From Microstegium vimineum (Eukaryota; Streptophyta; Magnoliopsida; Poales; Poaceae), in assembly GCA_022036555.1 (NCBI GenBank), contig CM039120.1:21778350-21842349 (forward strand): a DNA stretch of 64,000 bases, read 5' to 3'. Below are positions 34,011 to 45,640 of this stretch, piece by piece. Each line of letters opens with the position of its first letter. Positions within the stretch are counted from its first letter, which is position 1. A model generated the notes under the pieces. That model was not told where the DNA came from, did no database searches, and saw only the letters and a program-made list of their open reading frames with translations. Position numbers and translations under genes: made by a program.

Positions 34011-35404
34011 ATCGGTGTGGCCTTCCTCCACACTTGTTTTTTTATCTCTGTAAAACATGTGGAAACAAGAGCACACATATCCAAAAAAATAATAATAATA
34101 GAGAGATGAGATGACTCTAACCAAACTTTATTGATATCATTTAAGACACCATTATTACACAAGCAAACTAGCTAAGATTATTAAAGAAAAATCTAAATTT
34201 TAACCAAACTAAACAAACACACTAGCGCCTTATCAATCTAAAATTCTCTTTCTCTCTTAATTTCTTTCTCTAGGTCTTCCTAGGATGGTGCGCGAGATGA
34301 TATTAACCCGAGGCTCTAAACCCCTATGCTTGATATTATCGTCAACCATCTTCAACTTCAATCGCTCAATAACACTAGCAAGGGATGCAAGGTCCTTTTT
34401 CAACTCATCAAAAACCTCGGTAAGGTCTTCTACTTTCTTCTCTAAAGATGCGATGGTGGTCCTAGGATGCTTGGGCTTGTCAAAGCTAGAGGAAGGCGAA
34501 GCTCTCTTCCTCGGAGGGGTAACTATGATTTGGTCTGGCGAAGCTCGAACTCCATCAATGGTGACACAAGATCTATATTTCATGCATGTCATGTCTCCAA
34601 ACTTGTTGGTCCTCATATCTACTAGCATCTCATTGGGCCTTGGATGAAGGATCTTGATCCCCTTCGACAAAGAGAACTTAAGACCCAACGACTGTCGGGG
34701 TCCTTTGATAGTTAGGTGTGAAGGTGGTGGCTCGAGCCTAAGGTTTGGGACAACACGAGTGTAGTAGGATTTGGCATATGGAACAATCTTCTTTGATGTC
34801 CTGACGGCGGGATGTGGTGGTGGGGCGACGATGATCTCCTTTGGTTGGGCGATGACTAGAGCCATCAAGTAGTCGGAAGGAGGCTCGTTGAAGTTGATTC
34901 CATTATTGCCAGCCATTAGAGATTGCAAAGGGGAGAGCTTTGGTGTTGTTTGAAGGTATGAGGCTATGAGGATTATGGCTTATGGGGCAGCCATGGGTCT
35001 GGTTTTATAGTCTGAACCAACTTGCAGAAGGAGTCGGATCTACCCAAAAAGAGATCAAAACAAGGAAAAATTGCTACGGTCGCAAAATTGTGAGAATTGG
35101 ATGGGAAACAGGATTCAAAGGATAAGGAAGGTGATACATGGCACATTGGGTTAGGGGGAGGTTGGCTGGCCTAAGGGTGGGGCCGGTCGGCCCCCCTATA
35201 GGGACCAATTTCGGTTTCCTTTTTCAAAACGACTCCTTACTTCCATCTTATCCTAAATTTCCATCTTTCGGTTCCGAAACTCTACGGGCACGACAAAGGC
35301 TTAAAATTATGGAAAAGAGAGGAACTGGACCATGTCCAACTCCTCAAGACTCTTATCAAGTTCTAGAAAATCTTAAGTCTATGACCATTTACCTTCAATA
35401 ATGT
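34011..35404 (-). mobile_element. Gypsy A region between integrase and the gypsy B insertion, with an extra ORF
   Basis: This resumes gypsy A after gypsy B. It holds one long minus frame (34928-34257, 223 residues, listed separately) and degenerate sequence from 34930 to 35404 containing a GGCCGGTCGGCC palindrome near 35182. The plus frame at 35138-35401 is antisense to the element and is not called. Confidence 0.55.
34257..34928 (-). CDS. Extra 223-residue ORF downstream of gypsy A integrase
   Basis: The frame lies on the element's sense strand between integrase and the 3' LTR, a position where several plant Ty3/gypsy (Tat-type) lineages carry an additional gene of unknown function. It starts MQSLMAGNNGIN, is Pro/Val/Lys-rich in the first 120 residues, has a PPRKRASPSSS basic patch near residue 139 and then a predicted coiled coil (LEKKVEDLTEVFDELKKDL, about residues 160-190). 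There is no signal peptide or membrane segment. Unlike the surrounding pol it has no internal stop. I do not recognise a named domain, and it is probably not expressed because the element is dead. Confidence 0.5.
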   Translation of the reverse strand: MQSLMAGNNGINFNEPPSDYLMALVIAQPKEIIVAPPPHPAVRTSKKIVPYAKSYYTRVVPNLRLEPPPSHLTIKGPRQSLGLKFSLSKGIKILHPRPNEMLVDMRTNKFGDMTCMKYRSCVTIDGVRASPDQIIVTPPRKRASPSSSFDKPKHPRTTIASLEKKVEDLTEVFDELKKDLASLASVIERLKLKMVDDNIKHRGLEPRVNIISRTILGRPRERN

Positions 35405-36530
35405 ACCTTTGTTTTTTTTGAAGTGTTACCGCTCCATGAGATGAAGTGTTAACCACCGTGAATGGCCCGTCCCATTTACTTTGCAATTTTTCTTGTCCAA
35501 ATAGCTTGACCCTAGAATTAAAAAGTAATACCTTATCTCCTAGGGTGAAGTTCTTCTTCTAGATCCTCTTGTCATGCCATCTTTTAGTTCTCTCCTTGTA
35601 CATCTTGGCATTATGATATGCTCTTTTACACCATTCGTCAAGTTTTGAGAGTTGCATCTTCCTCTTGACTCCTGCAGCTTCTAAGTCCATGTTCCACTTC
35701 TTGATTGCCCAGTGAGCTTTGAATTCTAGCTCTATAGGCAAAGGACAAGTCTTCGTGTAGACGAGCTAATATAGTGGCATTCCAAGTGGTGTCTTATAGG
35801 CTATTCGATAAGCCCATAATGCATCAGATAGTTTGTTGTTCCACTTTGTTCCCATCTCATTGACTATCTTTGTAGAATGTTCTTGATTTGCTTGTTTGAC
35901 GTTTCTTCTTGGTCACTTGTCTGAGGATAGTAAGGAGTATCAATGTTGTGACAGATTCATTGATTTACAAGGTACTTGCGAAGTTCCTATCAATAAAATG
36001 AGAACCTCCATCACTAATCACCATCCTTGGGATTCTAAATTCTGGAAATATTGTTTCTTCAAACATCCTCTTCGAGCTTCTGGCGTCAACAGCTTTGCAT
36101 GGCATAGCTTCGACCCATTTTGAAACATAGTCGACTGCCACTAAAATATATTCACAATGTTTTGATTTTGGAAATAGTCACATGTAATCTATTCCCCATC
36201 AGTCAAAGACTTCAATCTAGAGGTTGGTGGTGAGAGGCATGACATCTCTTGAGTTGATATTTCCATGCTTCTGACATGATCTACATCTCCAGACAAAATC
36301 TTTTGTGCCTTTGTCCATGGTTGGCCAAAAGAATCCACTTTGTCAAATCTTTGCATGAGTTCGGAATGCCCCATAGTGTCCTCCATAAGGTGATGAGTGA
36401 TAGCGTTGAATGATCTTGATTCCTTCTTCGGTTGGTACACATCTTCTGAGTAACCCGTTTGAGCATACTCTAAAGAGGTATGTTTCATCTTATATGTGGA
36501 GACGACTTTCATAGATGAGCTTCCTTTTTT
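35405..36530 (-). pseudogene. Gypsy A integrase, frameshifted
   Basis: Read on the minus strand, the N-terminal zinc region lies at about 36490-36280 in two frames (residues such as HGQRHKRF). The core follows at about 36230-35800 without a continuous frame, then the C-terminal segment IELEFKAHWAIKKWNMDLEAAG (35735-35680) and YKERTKRWHDKRI, LGDKVLLFNSRVKLF and LQSKWDGPF (35600-35430). These are standard landmarks of plant Ty3/gypsy integrase. Several frame changes and stops show decay. No chromodomain is seen after the C-terminal domain. Confidence 0.75.
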
Positions 36531-36688
36531 GACAAGGTGATGAGCTTCCTTTTATCTCCTCCTGGTGGTACATAATCTATAACCATAAATTAACAATATC
36601 TGCATACCAGGGGTCAGATCTAGAGATTAGAAAAAAGCATATCATCCCTAAGTAGATCAGTGATGGACAACTCCTATGGATCTTCAAA

Positions 36689-37057
36689 CTACATTCTTGA
36701 TAAATGGTCAGCAACAGAATTTTCTACTCCTTTCTTATCTTTTATTTCTATGTCAAATTCTTGGAGTAACAAAATCCATCTTATTAAACAGGGTTTAGCA
36801 TCTTTCTTAGCGAGCAGATATTTAAGAGTAGCATGATTAGTATAAATTATTATCTTATCTCCAACTAAGTAAGATCTAAATTTATCTATAGCAAAAACAA
36901 TAGCTATGAGTTCTTTTTCAGTTGTTGCATAATTAAGTTGAAGTCCTATCAAAGTTTTACTAGCATATGCAATCGTGTGATGCTTTTTATCCTTAGATTT
37001 TCCTAGCACAGCTCCTATAACATAATCACTTGCATTCATAATTTCAAAAGGTATCAA
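36689..37057 (-). pseudogene. Gypsy A RNase H domain
   Basis: This is a 122-residue uninterrupted minus frame. It has the landmarks MNASDYVIGAVLGK, IAYASKTL, NYATTEKELIAIVFAIDKF, IIYTNHATLKYLL and VADHLSRM, the RNase H domain that follows reverse transcriptase in plant Ty3/gypsy Pol. The usual Asp of 'CDASDYAVGAVL' is retained, but the preceding Cys is replaced by Asn. The Pol frame is broken on both sides, so it is a pseudogene piece. Confidence 0.85.
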
Positions 37058-37079
37058 TCAGGGGGTTGAATGATTAGTG

Positions 37080-39535
37080 CGAAAATAAATTCTTTTTTCA
37101 ACGTTTCAAAGGATTTTAAACATGCATCGTCAAATTCAAAGGGTACATCCTTAGCCAAGATATTAGTAAACAGTCTAGCAATATGAGAGAAATCTTTTAT
37201 AAACCGACGATAAAAACTAGCATGGCCAAAAATTTCTTATTCCTTTGACATTCATAGGTGGTAGTAGTTGTTAATTACTTCAATTTTATCTTTGTCTACC
37301 TCAATTCCACATTTAGAAATTAAATGTCCTAGCAATATGCCCTCTCTAACCATGAAATGACATTTTTCCTAGTTAAGGACTAAGTGCATTTCTTCACATC
37401 TTTGCAAAACCTTATCTAACTTTTCAAGATAATCATCAAAAGTTTTTTCATATATAGAAAAATCATCCATGAAAAAATCCATAATCTCTTCAATCATATG
37501 AGAAAATATAGACATCATGCATCCTTGAAAAAAAAGCTAGAGCATTACAAAGTCCAAAAGACATTCTACGATAAGCATATGTTCCATAAGGACATGTAAA
37601 AGTGGTTTTACTTTGATCATCTGGATGAATCGAGATCTAGTGATATCCAGAATACCCATCAAGAAAACAAAGGAAAGAGTGGTTTGCCAAGCGTTCTAAC
37701 ATTTCATCAATGAAAGGCAGCAAGAAGTGATCTTTCTTTGTTACCTTATTAAGTTTTTTGTAATCAATGCACATCCACCATCCTGTGATGGTTCTTTGTG
37801 GGATTAATTCATTATTTTCATTTTTAATAAGTATCATGCCTCCCTTCTTAGGCACAACTTAGACAGGGTGTTGACGGTAATTAACGCTCATTATAAACTG
37901 TCAACTAAATACATAAAAGAGGTCACCAATAAAAAGATAAAGGTTTTAACTCACAATTTCCACGAGTTTTGCTGATTTCATATTTTCTGCAGGATTATTC
38001 CAAAAAAGCTATTTTAGGGATTAAAGTGAATAAAAAAGAAGAAACTTGTCGCTGGAAAGGTCCTAGAGGACACCAGAACGAAGAGGAGACCGTTAGGCCG
38101 ACATGTGGGGTTGCTTGGCCCCACCATTGGCCGCCCGGCCACCCCCGTGGCCATCTTCTACGCCCTTCGAGAGTGTTCCACCACTGCCTCTAAGAGGTTG
38201 GTTTGATCAAATGGTTGACGTTGCACCCACCAGGCTATAAATAGAGGGCAGAACCCCCCTAGAAGGCACTCAATCAAGAAGAGTCAGTCATGCTATTCAT
38301 TTGTCAAGAGTAGATTATAATCTAGGGTTTCCAGAGATTAGATTTAGAGCTCTAGTTCTTCAAGTTCTTAGTCTAGGCCTGCTAGCAAGGTTAAAGTGAG
38401 TTGGGCGATACACTCGAGATTTCAGATCTATTCGTCTGGAAATTGGTAATTTTCCTTGTATCTCATTATGACTTTATTCTACTTTATTATATTGCTACTT
38501 ATTAATTTCTTAGTTTATTCTAGTTGCATACTTGATATAGTTATGATTGGTGATGATTATTGTTATATGATCGTAAAGCGTCTAAATCAATTTTCGGACG
38601 GGTTAGGTGGTATGTATTATGTAAGCGTGGTGCTTAGATATTATATGTATCTACGGATGTCTCCTGATGTGATGTGTCATGTGGTACTTCGCGTAGGTGA
38701 CTCTTATAGCTGTGTTGATTCCTCTGTAGTCCACCCTTCGCACATAGGCCTGGCAGAGCACGGTCACGACGGGGTGACGGTTATGTCTTAACATCCTCCT
38801 TAGTTGATGCTCCTTATGATGTTTTCTGAGTTGGTTATGCTATAAATGAGAGTATGTAGCTTAGGGTGTTCTTAGTTCCTTTTTATTTAGTGATAACTTA
38901 GGAGTCTTTTACTCTAGCCGAATCTCAAGTAGCCTGACTATATCATTAGTGAGTCTCTATTTTCTATCTCTAGAATACCATTTATCTTATACTTTTACCT
39001 GCTAAAACATTAGGGAGGTTGGTCTATCATATGTTTGCACATTTATAGTTGAAGCCATATATATTCCTTTTCTATCCCTGATTAATTCCTGCAATGAATT
39101 GAAAGTTTTCCTTTTGGCATAAACAAATCAACGATACTCAGAAATCTCACCGGGTGAAATGTTGCAATAGGAGAATTATCTGTGCGCTTGCAAATACATT
39201 CTATAGAATTATTTTTAGAACTGTCAAGTGTAGATTATTCCAGCATTTCTGACATCATGCTAGGGATGACAACTTAGTGTGTAATGATGTTAAGAAATGT
39301 CAACACATGGCTTACCCACTCACTGTATGGCACATGATAAATTATCCCAGCATGTAATAGTTTCAAAACTTCTTTTTTAACCACTTCTCTCATAGCATTA
39401 TTAAGCCTACGTTAAAGCTCCCTAGAAGGTATAGATTTTGGATTTGTAGGGATGCGATGGGTGCAAAGAGCAAGGTTAATACCTTTGAGATCTTGAAGTG
39501 AATAGACAAAGGCTAATCTATGTTTTTCTAGTATA
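37080..39535 (-). pseudogene. Gypsy A reverse transcriptase, split by a solo LTR and truncated
   Basis: The N-terminal part lies at 39535-39306 on the minus strand (RLAFVYSLQDLKGIN, KEVLKLLHAGIIY, YSEWVS). The rest lies from 37868 leftward (VVPKKGGM, TGWWMCIDYKKLN, LPFIDEMLERLA, SFLCFLDGYSGYH). The fingers and palm landmarks are intact up to FLDGYSGYH; the FMDDF-type catalytic segment falls at about 37460 in decayed sequence. The solo LTR at 37869-39305 separates SEWVS from VVPKKGG, where a stop replaces the usual Gln. Homology ends near 39535, so protease and gag of gypsy A are missing. Confidence 0.8.
37869..39305 (+). mobile_element. Solo LTR (1,437 bp) inside gypsy A RT
   Basis: It starts TGTTGACGGTAATTAACG and ends AATGTCAACA (7-bp inverted termini TGTTGAC/GTCAACA). 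Flanks CAGGG (left) and CATGG (right) are a 5-bp target duplication with one mismatch. Interruption of the RT reading between SEWVS and VVPKKGG confirms insertion at this point. A TATAAATAG box at 38236-38244 gives plus orientation. The shared TGTTGAC termini and GGCTATAAATAG-like promoter relate it to the LTR at 17974. The frame at 38456-38791 is not recognised. Confidence 0.78.
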
Positions 39536-40640
39536 TTGGCGTGATGGCATCGATTCGTGAATTAATTTTGTCCATGTTCTTCACGTTTTTTGTTTTTGTC
39601 GTCTATGGTTTTTGCTCGATTTTCTCCAAACTTGATCTTTTCGCAAACCATTTATTGGAGAGTGTGCTATGAAACCTTGTGAAGCTTTCCACTGAAGGAA
39701 TTAACTTGGTTTGGGGTGAGCATGCAGATCCGGAGTTTTTCATGTCTCTAGTCGTTTCTTCTCCCTTTCTCGATTTTTGATTGAACCCAAAATTCGTGAG
39801 GCATGAAAGGCTATGATCTTCATATATTAGCATCTTTGTTATCTTGAGAGCATGCCCACAAAATTTGGGATCAATCAGAGTTGAAACGAAAGAGTTCTGG
39901 CTATTTCCGTGTGTTTCGTGCTATTTTCGGGGGCACCGGACGTGCCTTCATTTCAACCCAAGCAGCAGTAGCACCGAAGGCGCCTGTCCCAATGGCCCAG
40001 CGTCCGGTTAACTGGATGCGTCCGGTGCAACAGGGTAGCGTCCAAGTTCGTTGCTTTACCTGTTTCTCGCTCATCCATACTCTAAATTGAGTTTCGCTAG
40101 TTGTGTTGGTTTTGTATCATTGCAGCAGACTTTTCTAAGCACTTTGTGTCACTAGTTGACCTAAACGTTTTGGGTGAGGCTCTTCCTTCTTCTCTATAGG
40201 AGTTGAGAGCTCTCATCTCGGAGTTTCACTTCAGCGTGGTTTTTTACGTGCGTTTCTTGGCTCTTAGATTGGGTATCCACCCTTTATGTAGGGTCGTGAT
40301 CATTCCGTTTTTTGTGGTTGCCTTTTGGGTTAGATTTTGGGAAGAATGGCCCGAATTTTTTGCGAAAAAATTTAGGCTCACATTCACCCTCATATGATGA
40401 ACATCTTAGTCTTTCAATAGAACAGTTTTACTCTAGAGAAACTAGAGCAGGTGAACTTTTTTGACATGTAGCTCCGCTTGCAGGGATGAGAGGTTTTTGT
40501 TACAATGGCCAATTTTACCCTTAGATGTTGGTTGTATGTGGTATCTCTTAGTATTATTTTAAAAATCATTTGCAACAAAATGTTAACTAATTTTATAAAA
40601 AAAAGGTAATTTTGCACTAGAGTTCAGAAACCGATGTTCA
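39536..40640. repeat. Unclassified LTR-like remnant
   Basis: From 39930 to 40050 there are CACCGGACGTGCC and GCGTCCGGTGCA motifs, like those found in U3 of the solo LTRs in this window, so the stretch is probably an old LTR. No boundaries or TSD were resolved. The short frames (39603-39833 minus, 39881-40090 and 40203-40397 plus) are not recognised. Confidence 0.3.
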
Positions 40641-42740
40641 CGAAAACAGGAAAAAGAGAGAATATGAAGAACAAACAAATAATATTCTATCCAAAAATCA
40701 TCCAAACTCGGCAGTGCTCCTCTGTTTTGCGAGCCCGGAGGTCACGGAGGCCCTGGCCAGCCGGTGCTAGCCTGCTAGAGTGCTAGGCAATGACCACCAG
40801 CAGCCACCTCTGTGAATCTGTAGCTAGCTGTGGCCTGGACAGCAGCGGCCTGGGCGGCTGCACCCTGGCCAGCAGCTTGTTTTAGAGCAAGTCTTGAGAT
40901 TAGCTCATCAAATCTCCTCTAATGGCCCCACACGCAACCCGTTCTGCCTAGCCGAAGCAGCCTAAAACCAAATCCCTCTCTACTGTGCTTCCTCTAACCT
41001 AAATAAAAAGGGTAACACGTCTCATTTTTTATCACCCCAAATTTAACTACTTGTCTTATTTAAATATCTGTATAAAATATCATTTCTTTTATTAAGAATG
41101 AGTTAACTTTGACTATATTTGTATAAATTTTTTGAATAAAACAAATGATTAAATTTAGGGTAAAAAAAGTCAAACAAACATTGTGGAATCCCATATGCTT
41201 ACTATATTAACTAGTAGTATGTTGGTGCTAACACTACGGTGATATTCATACATACAAATTAAAACAACCAAAATATGAGCGACAAACACTTATATTCTTC
41301 AAAGAACCAAAAAATAGCCACGTTTTGCTACATAAAAAATATTTCACAAACTTTTTCAGTCGAGTTCTTCCGTGTTCAACAATTACATTGTGACTTCACT
41401 AATTACGATACAACAAAATATATGAACAGAAATATGCATTGCATGAGCTCTAGTTTTTTTTTATAGAAACTAGTTGAATGCTCTTGCGTTGCTACGGTAT
41501 AACAAAACTTTTGTATTAAAAAACATGGATTGCACGATAATATAACAATATTTTTCATGAGAGTAGACATCTTGATTCGAGTAAATATAAATGTGTTACA
41601 TGTCAATATTCTTGACATTAAAATCAAATATGTACAAATGATTTCTCAGTAGTCATGTGGTGTGTATATATCATCCCCATGTAGAGCCCAATAAAAATTT
41701 AGAATACTATCCTATAAATTCATGAATAAGTTTAGCCACATCTCCATACTATCCTATACTCATAGTATCCTATACTCAGGTTTGAGTATATACGTAAATT
41801 TCACTATTTGACTATTTGACTATTTGACTATTTACACTATGCTAAAACAATAATAGAGAGTAACATCCAAACACTCATATTTTTATCTAGAATCTAGATT
41901 CACTATCTAGGATATAAAATATTACTGTGAAAATAAGATCCAAACATTCCCTTCATATGACCCAAATATGCAATCCATATTACCACACTAAAGTGCGTAG
42001 TTTCTGATTGAGATCAGGTTCAATGCTAAGCTATATTGCATCTTTCTCTTATTCTCAAGTCTATTACCACCAAGTTGCAAAAATGACTATTACCATTTAC
42101 CACCAAACAAAAGCAATAATACTTATGACAGTAGTACCCGAAATGTTTATTTCTTGCGAGTAATTACTTTGTTGTTATGTGCGTCGGAGGGAGAAAACCG
42201 CCCACCTTATTCCATATATGGCCCAAACACTGTCTGGTAGATATTTTTCTATAGCCACACAAAGTTACATTGTCCTTGTGAAAGTAAATCACCAAACATC
42301 ACAAACGGCGCATCATGCAGCCTGATCGGAATTGCTGTTTGCAGCAGCCAACCTGCTGCTAGTACTGTGCTTTGTTGAATAAAATAAGCAGCTGCAACTC
42401 AGCATCAAATCACAACCAATCGGACATATACTCTGTTTCTCCATCCTCCCTCTCAAGCTCCTCACCTAGTGCACATACTCTGTTTCTCCTGCACAATTGA
42501 CAAACGTTGCATCAAACCTAGCAGAAATATCTCTCCTTTAAGGTAGAACTAAAGCACACCTAGATAATCTTGATGCTGGCAAGGACATCGAAAGGTCACA
42601 GGGAGGTCTCCAGTAGGTAACAGAGTATTCCATTATGGTTCAACCCCCCACACGAAGATCTGTGCATGGCAAGAAATACAACCATCAACTGGATTTTGTT
42701 AAAATATGTACGAATAAATGGCATTGCATGTCTTTAATAT
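40641..42740. other. Intergenic DNA, no supported gene
   Basis: The stretch is AT-rich. A short 'tatttgac' unit is repeated about four times at 41803-41833, and 'catactatcctatactca' is partly duplicated at 41745-41778. At 41470 'actagttgaatgctcttgcg' resembles the edge of a common grass repeat, but I cannot bound it. Nothing else is recognised. Confidence 0.35.
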
Positions 42741-42744
42741 CAAT

Positions 42745-42915
42745 GTTTTAAATAGCGAGCTAAGGCCAAGGTGTTTAGCGTTTTATAAACCATAATTAGC
42801 GGACTTTGGCAACAAAATAGCGGTAAAATTGTGCATGAACGCAAATAGCGGCACAATTTTTTTCAAGCTATTTCGGGCTATAGCGGCAAAAATAGCGGGC
42901 TATTTTTTTCCTTGT
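42745..42915. repeat. TAGCGGC-rich repeat element
   Basis: The words 'aaatagcg', 'tagcggcaaaa' and 'tagcgggctattt' recur about nine times in 170 bp, on an AT-rich background. It resembles a known type of small grass repeat, but superfamily and TSD were not determined. Confidence 0.35.
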
Positions 42916-44440
42916 TTAATATAAATTCATTCGATCCTTGGACAATTTGTCTGCACATGATAGATAAATATGTATTGTGATGTTTGGTTCGGACCCCGGG
43001 CAACTTGCCAGCGCCTCTTAGTTTTTTTTTAAACGAACCAGCGCCTCTTAGTTGCTTGTGAATGATCAAGGAATTACCTGGTCAGGCAGACTCTGATCTC
43101 AGGCATTGCTTGGTTGACACCATGTAATCATGCTTATGTGAATGACAAGGGCAGGTAGTGGTTTGATTATTGTGCTTCCTGCGAGCTAGTCCCAGTCAAG
43201 AACACAATCATGTGGCATTATTTATATAAGAGAAGTTTTAAAAATATGTGTTGGACAGTTGGTCAGTTCAAACTGCATCTAGCACATTGTGACAGCCAAG
43301 AAACAGAAAAAAGCAAGGTCGACAACCTCACTGCGAAATAAAATCACAGTATTAACATGGTAGGCTAAAGCCATCACCATGATGGTTAGAGATTATACAG
43401 TCCCAAACTTGATTCAGTTTTAACGGGCAAAAAAGTTCAACTTTCCTAGGAAATCGTGTCACATGAAGTTTCACTTTACCTTGAGATTGGCTTGTGAAGG
43501 ATTTTAGTAGTATGAAAATCCATTTGCATGGTCAATAAGATGCGCATGTAATAATCAGATTTCGATATTTATGGTTTACAGCCTACTAAAAGTCAGTTTA
43601 TATGAATATTTTATTTGCACCAATCTAGGTAAATAATACAACATTATCCCTATGAAGGAAAATAAACAGGCATGTCTCTTGAGTGCGCTTCAGCAAACAC
43701 TGGATTCTACTGCCACATTTTGGATGCTGATATATAAACATAGTATCACTGCACTAACATCCAACAACAGACCAAGAAATGAAGGAATAGAATTAACGTG
43801 AGCATTTCTACCTTGCAAGTTGGCCCTTCGAAGAGATTCGCTCCAATAAACTCACACCCCTGTTATTCTGAAGTGGTGAACATGAATGCCAAATCAGAGA
43901 GAGGCCACACAGTTGCTGATAAGAACGGTTTCTTAGGCACACAAATTTGCGTTTTCGAAAGATGAAGACAAATCTTCCACCTGCTGATAAGAATACAGAG
44001 GTAAAGTATTATCAGTAAAATGTTTTATTTTATATAGCCAAGAACTAAACTAAGAAGCTCTTTTTAAGAAATCTGAGTAAAATCTTGATTGTAGAAGTCA
44101 GTGCCTTTTATGAAGTGGATCTTCAAATTTCTACAAACAAACAAAAAAATTGTGTTCGTTGGCATACCTGTACCTGAGACCACAAGCTGTTGACGACACG
44201 CAAAGAGTAGCACATGAGACCACAAGCTGTTAACGACACACAAAAAGTAGCACAAGTAGTTCGACCTGCTTGCTTAGTTACTGAAGCATAAAACTATTAG
44301 TAACTACGAAATGCGCTAGAAACCGGAAACTGACTAAAGTGTTCCACTTTTTCTAGGCTACAAATGTACTCTATTGGTTACATAATAAGTAATTATAATA
44401 AAGTTGTAATAAAAATAGAATTAACACTATGTAGTTATAG
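42916..44440. other. Intergenic DNA with one short tandem duplication
   Basis: No gene is supported. At 44174-44254 a unit of about 43 bp beginning 'gagaccacaagctgtt' occurs twice in tandem with a few differences. The minus frame at 44064-44255 derives from it. Confidence 0.4.
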
Positions 44441-44443
44441 CTG

Positions 44444-44720
44444 TCAGCAGACAAGTCTCAATGAAAACTCATAAGACATTGATTTATCAAACCATCCATA
44501 CATGCTCTTTTCACTCAACATGAAAATGGTGAATTCTGGCACAAACCTATTGTTACATGCTATGAGTATCTGGAGGTGCTTCAGAGCATTGTTATTTGCT
44601 ACACATAGTTCACGTAAAGAAGTTAATGAGCCCAAAGCTGATGGCAATGTAATACTATATGAACCTTGGTGGCAGGAGTCACCTGCGCCTTACTGCAATT
44701 GCTCCAGCCTCAACAAAGTA
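44444..44720 (-). pseudogene. Leucine-rich-repeat gene fragment
   Basis: The minus frame (44647-44444) begins MPSALGSLTSLRELCVANNN and continues ALKHLQILIACNNRF. The LPxxLGxLTSLRELxVxNN pattern is one plant-type LRR and KHLQILIAxNNR the core of the next, but the spacer between them is about seven residues short, as if deleted. Upstream (about 44720-44697) FSTLLRLEQLQ-like sequence in another frame may be a further LRR piece. It resembles plant intracellular LRR proteins in general. No neighbouring exons were identified, so I call it a decayed or captured fragment. Confidence 0.45.
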
Positions 44721-45640
44721 CTGAAATATGTTCCATGTCACAAAAACAAAGTGAATCAGTGAGTCATATCAGGATGAGAGATGTCTTTGTACAAAAATTA
44801 GCATGGAAAGATAAAAACAATCGTAATAGATGTTACAATAACACCATCATAATCAATTTAAATTATGAAAAAGAAGCTTCATTTTGAGATCTGAAAAATC
44901 ACATGAACCAAAGTGTCACAGGTACCCAAAAATATGGAAGCAAAAGCTCTGGCAAACTGTGTCGTGGCATTGCAAATTAATTAAGTTCCCCAATATTATA
45001 TTTAACCCTCATCCCAAAATAGATGCAAAATGACAGAAACATATACACCACCACAATACAACTCTATTCATTAAAATTCAAGCAGATATTTTTATTAGCA
45101 TCCACACAGCCCTGTATGATTGTATCCCATGGTCCCTCTAATCTCTGTCAGTTCCAGCTGCTCAAATGCAGTAGCTTTCAGAGATCCAATCACATTTTCA
45201 TAGATCCAATCACATAGCTTAGCTTCCAGGGAAGGGGAGTATGCAGTACCTGTTACTTCCAGCACAGAGTGGCTGCTGTGACCAAGTTCTGCAGGAATGT
45301 CGTCCGTGCGTGAGGCCTTGTAGATGAAGAGCCAGCCCGGCACCAAATCCAGCCACTTGCTGCTTCTTGCCCCTGCTGAACTGCGGCCCCGCGACGATGT
45401 TGGGATGCAGGCCGGCAGCGCCGGGAGACGGACAGCACGACGGTCGCACAGTGCAGACAGGATGAGGACCAACTTCGGGCAGTAAGGGAGGCGTCGCGTC
45501 TGCGGCACTGCGACGATGTTGGGATGCTGGACGGCGGAGCCGGGAGACAGACAGCACGGCGGCCGCACGGTGCAGGCGGGATGCAGACCAGCTTCGGGCA
45601 GTCAGGGGGACGCGACGCGTCCGCACAGCCCCTGAAGGCC
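44721..45640. other. Region with minus frames of unknown origin
   Basis: Minus frames at 45568-45095 (157 residues) and 45671-45219 (150 residues) overlap in different frames, share a repeated phrase 'gcggcactgcgacgatgttggg/gcggccccgcgacgatgttggg' (about 45380 and 45502), and match nothing I know. The phrase repeat, about 120 bp apart, suggests a local duplication. Downstream exon signals to the LRR fragment at 44444 were not convincing. Confidence 0.3.

Noticed and set aside
41460..41520. Possible transposon edge 'actagttgaatgctcttgcg'
   Set aside because: It resembles a common grass repeat border, but no partner end or TSD could be found, so it was not annotated as an element.
44064..44255. 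Minus ORF with repeated peptide block
   Set aside because: The repeat is a short DNA tandem duplication; no start context or homology.
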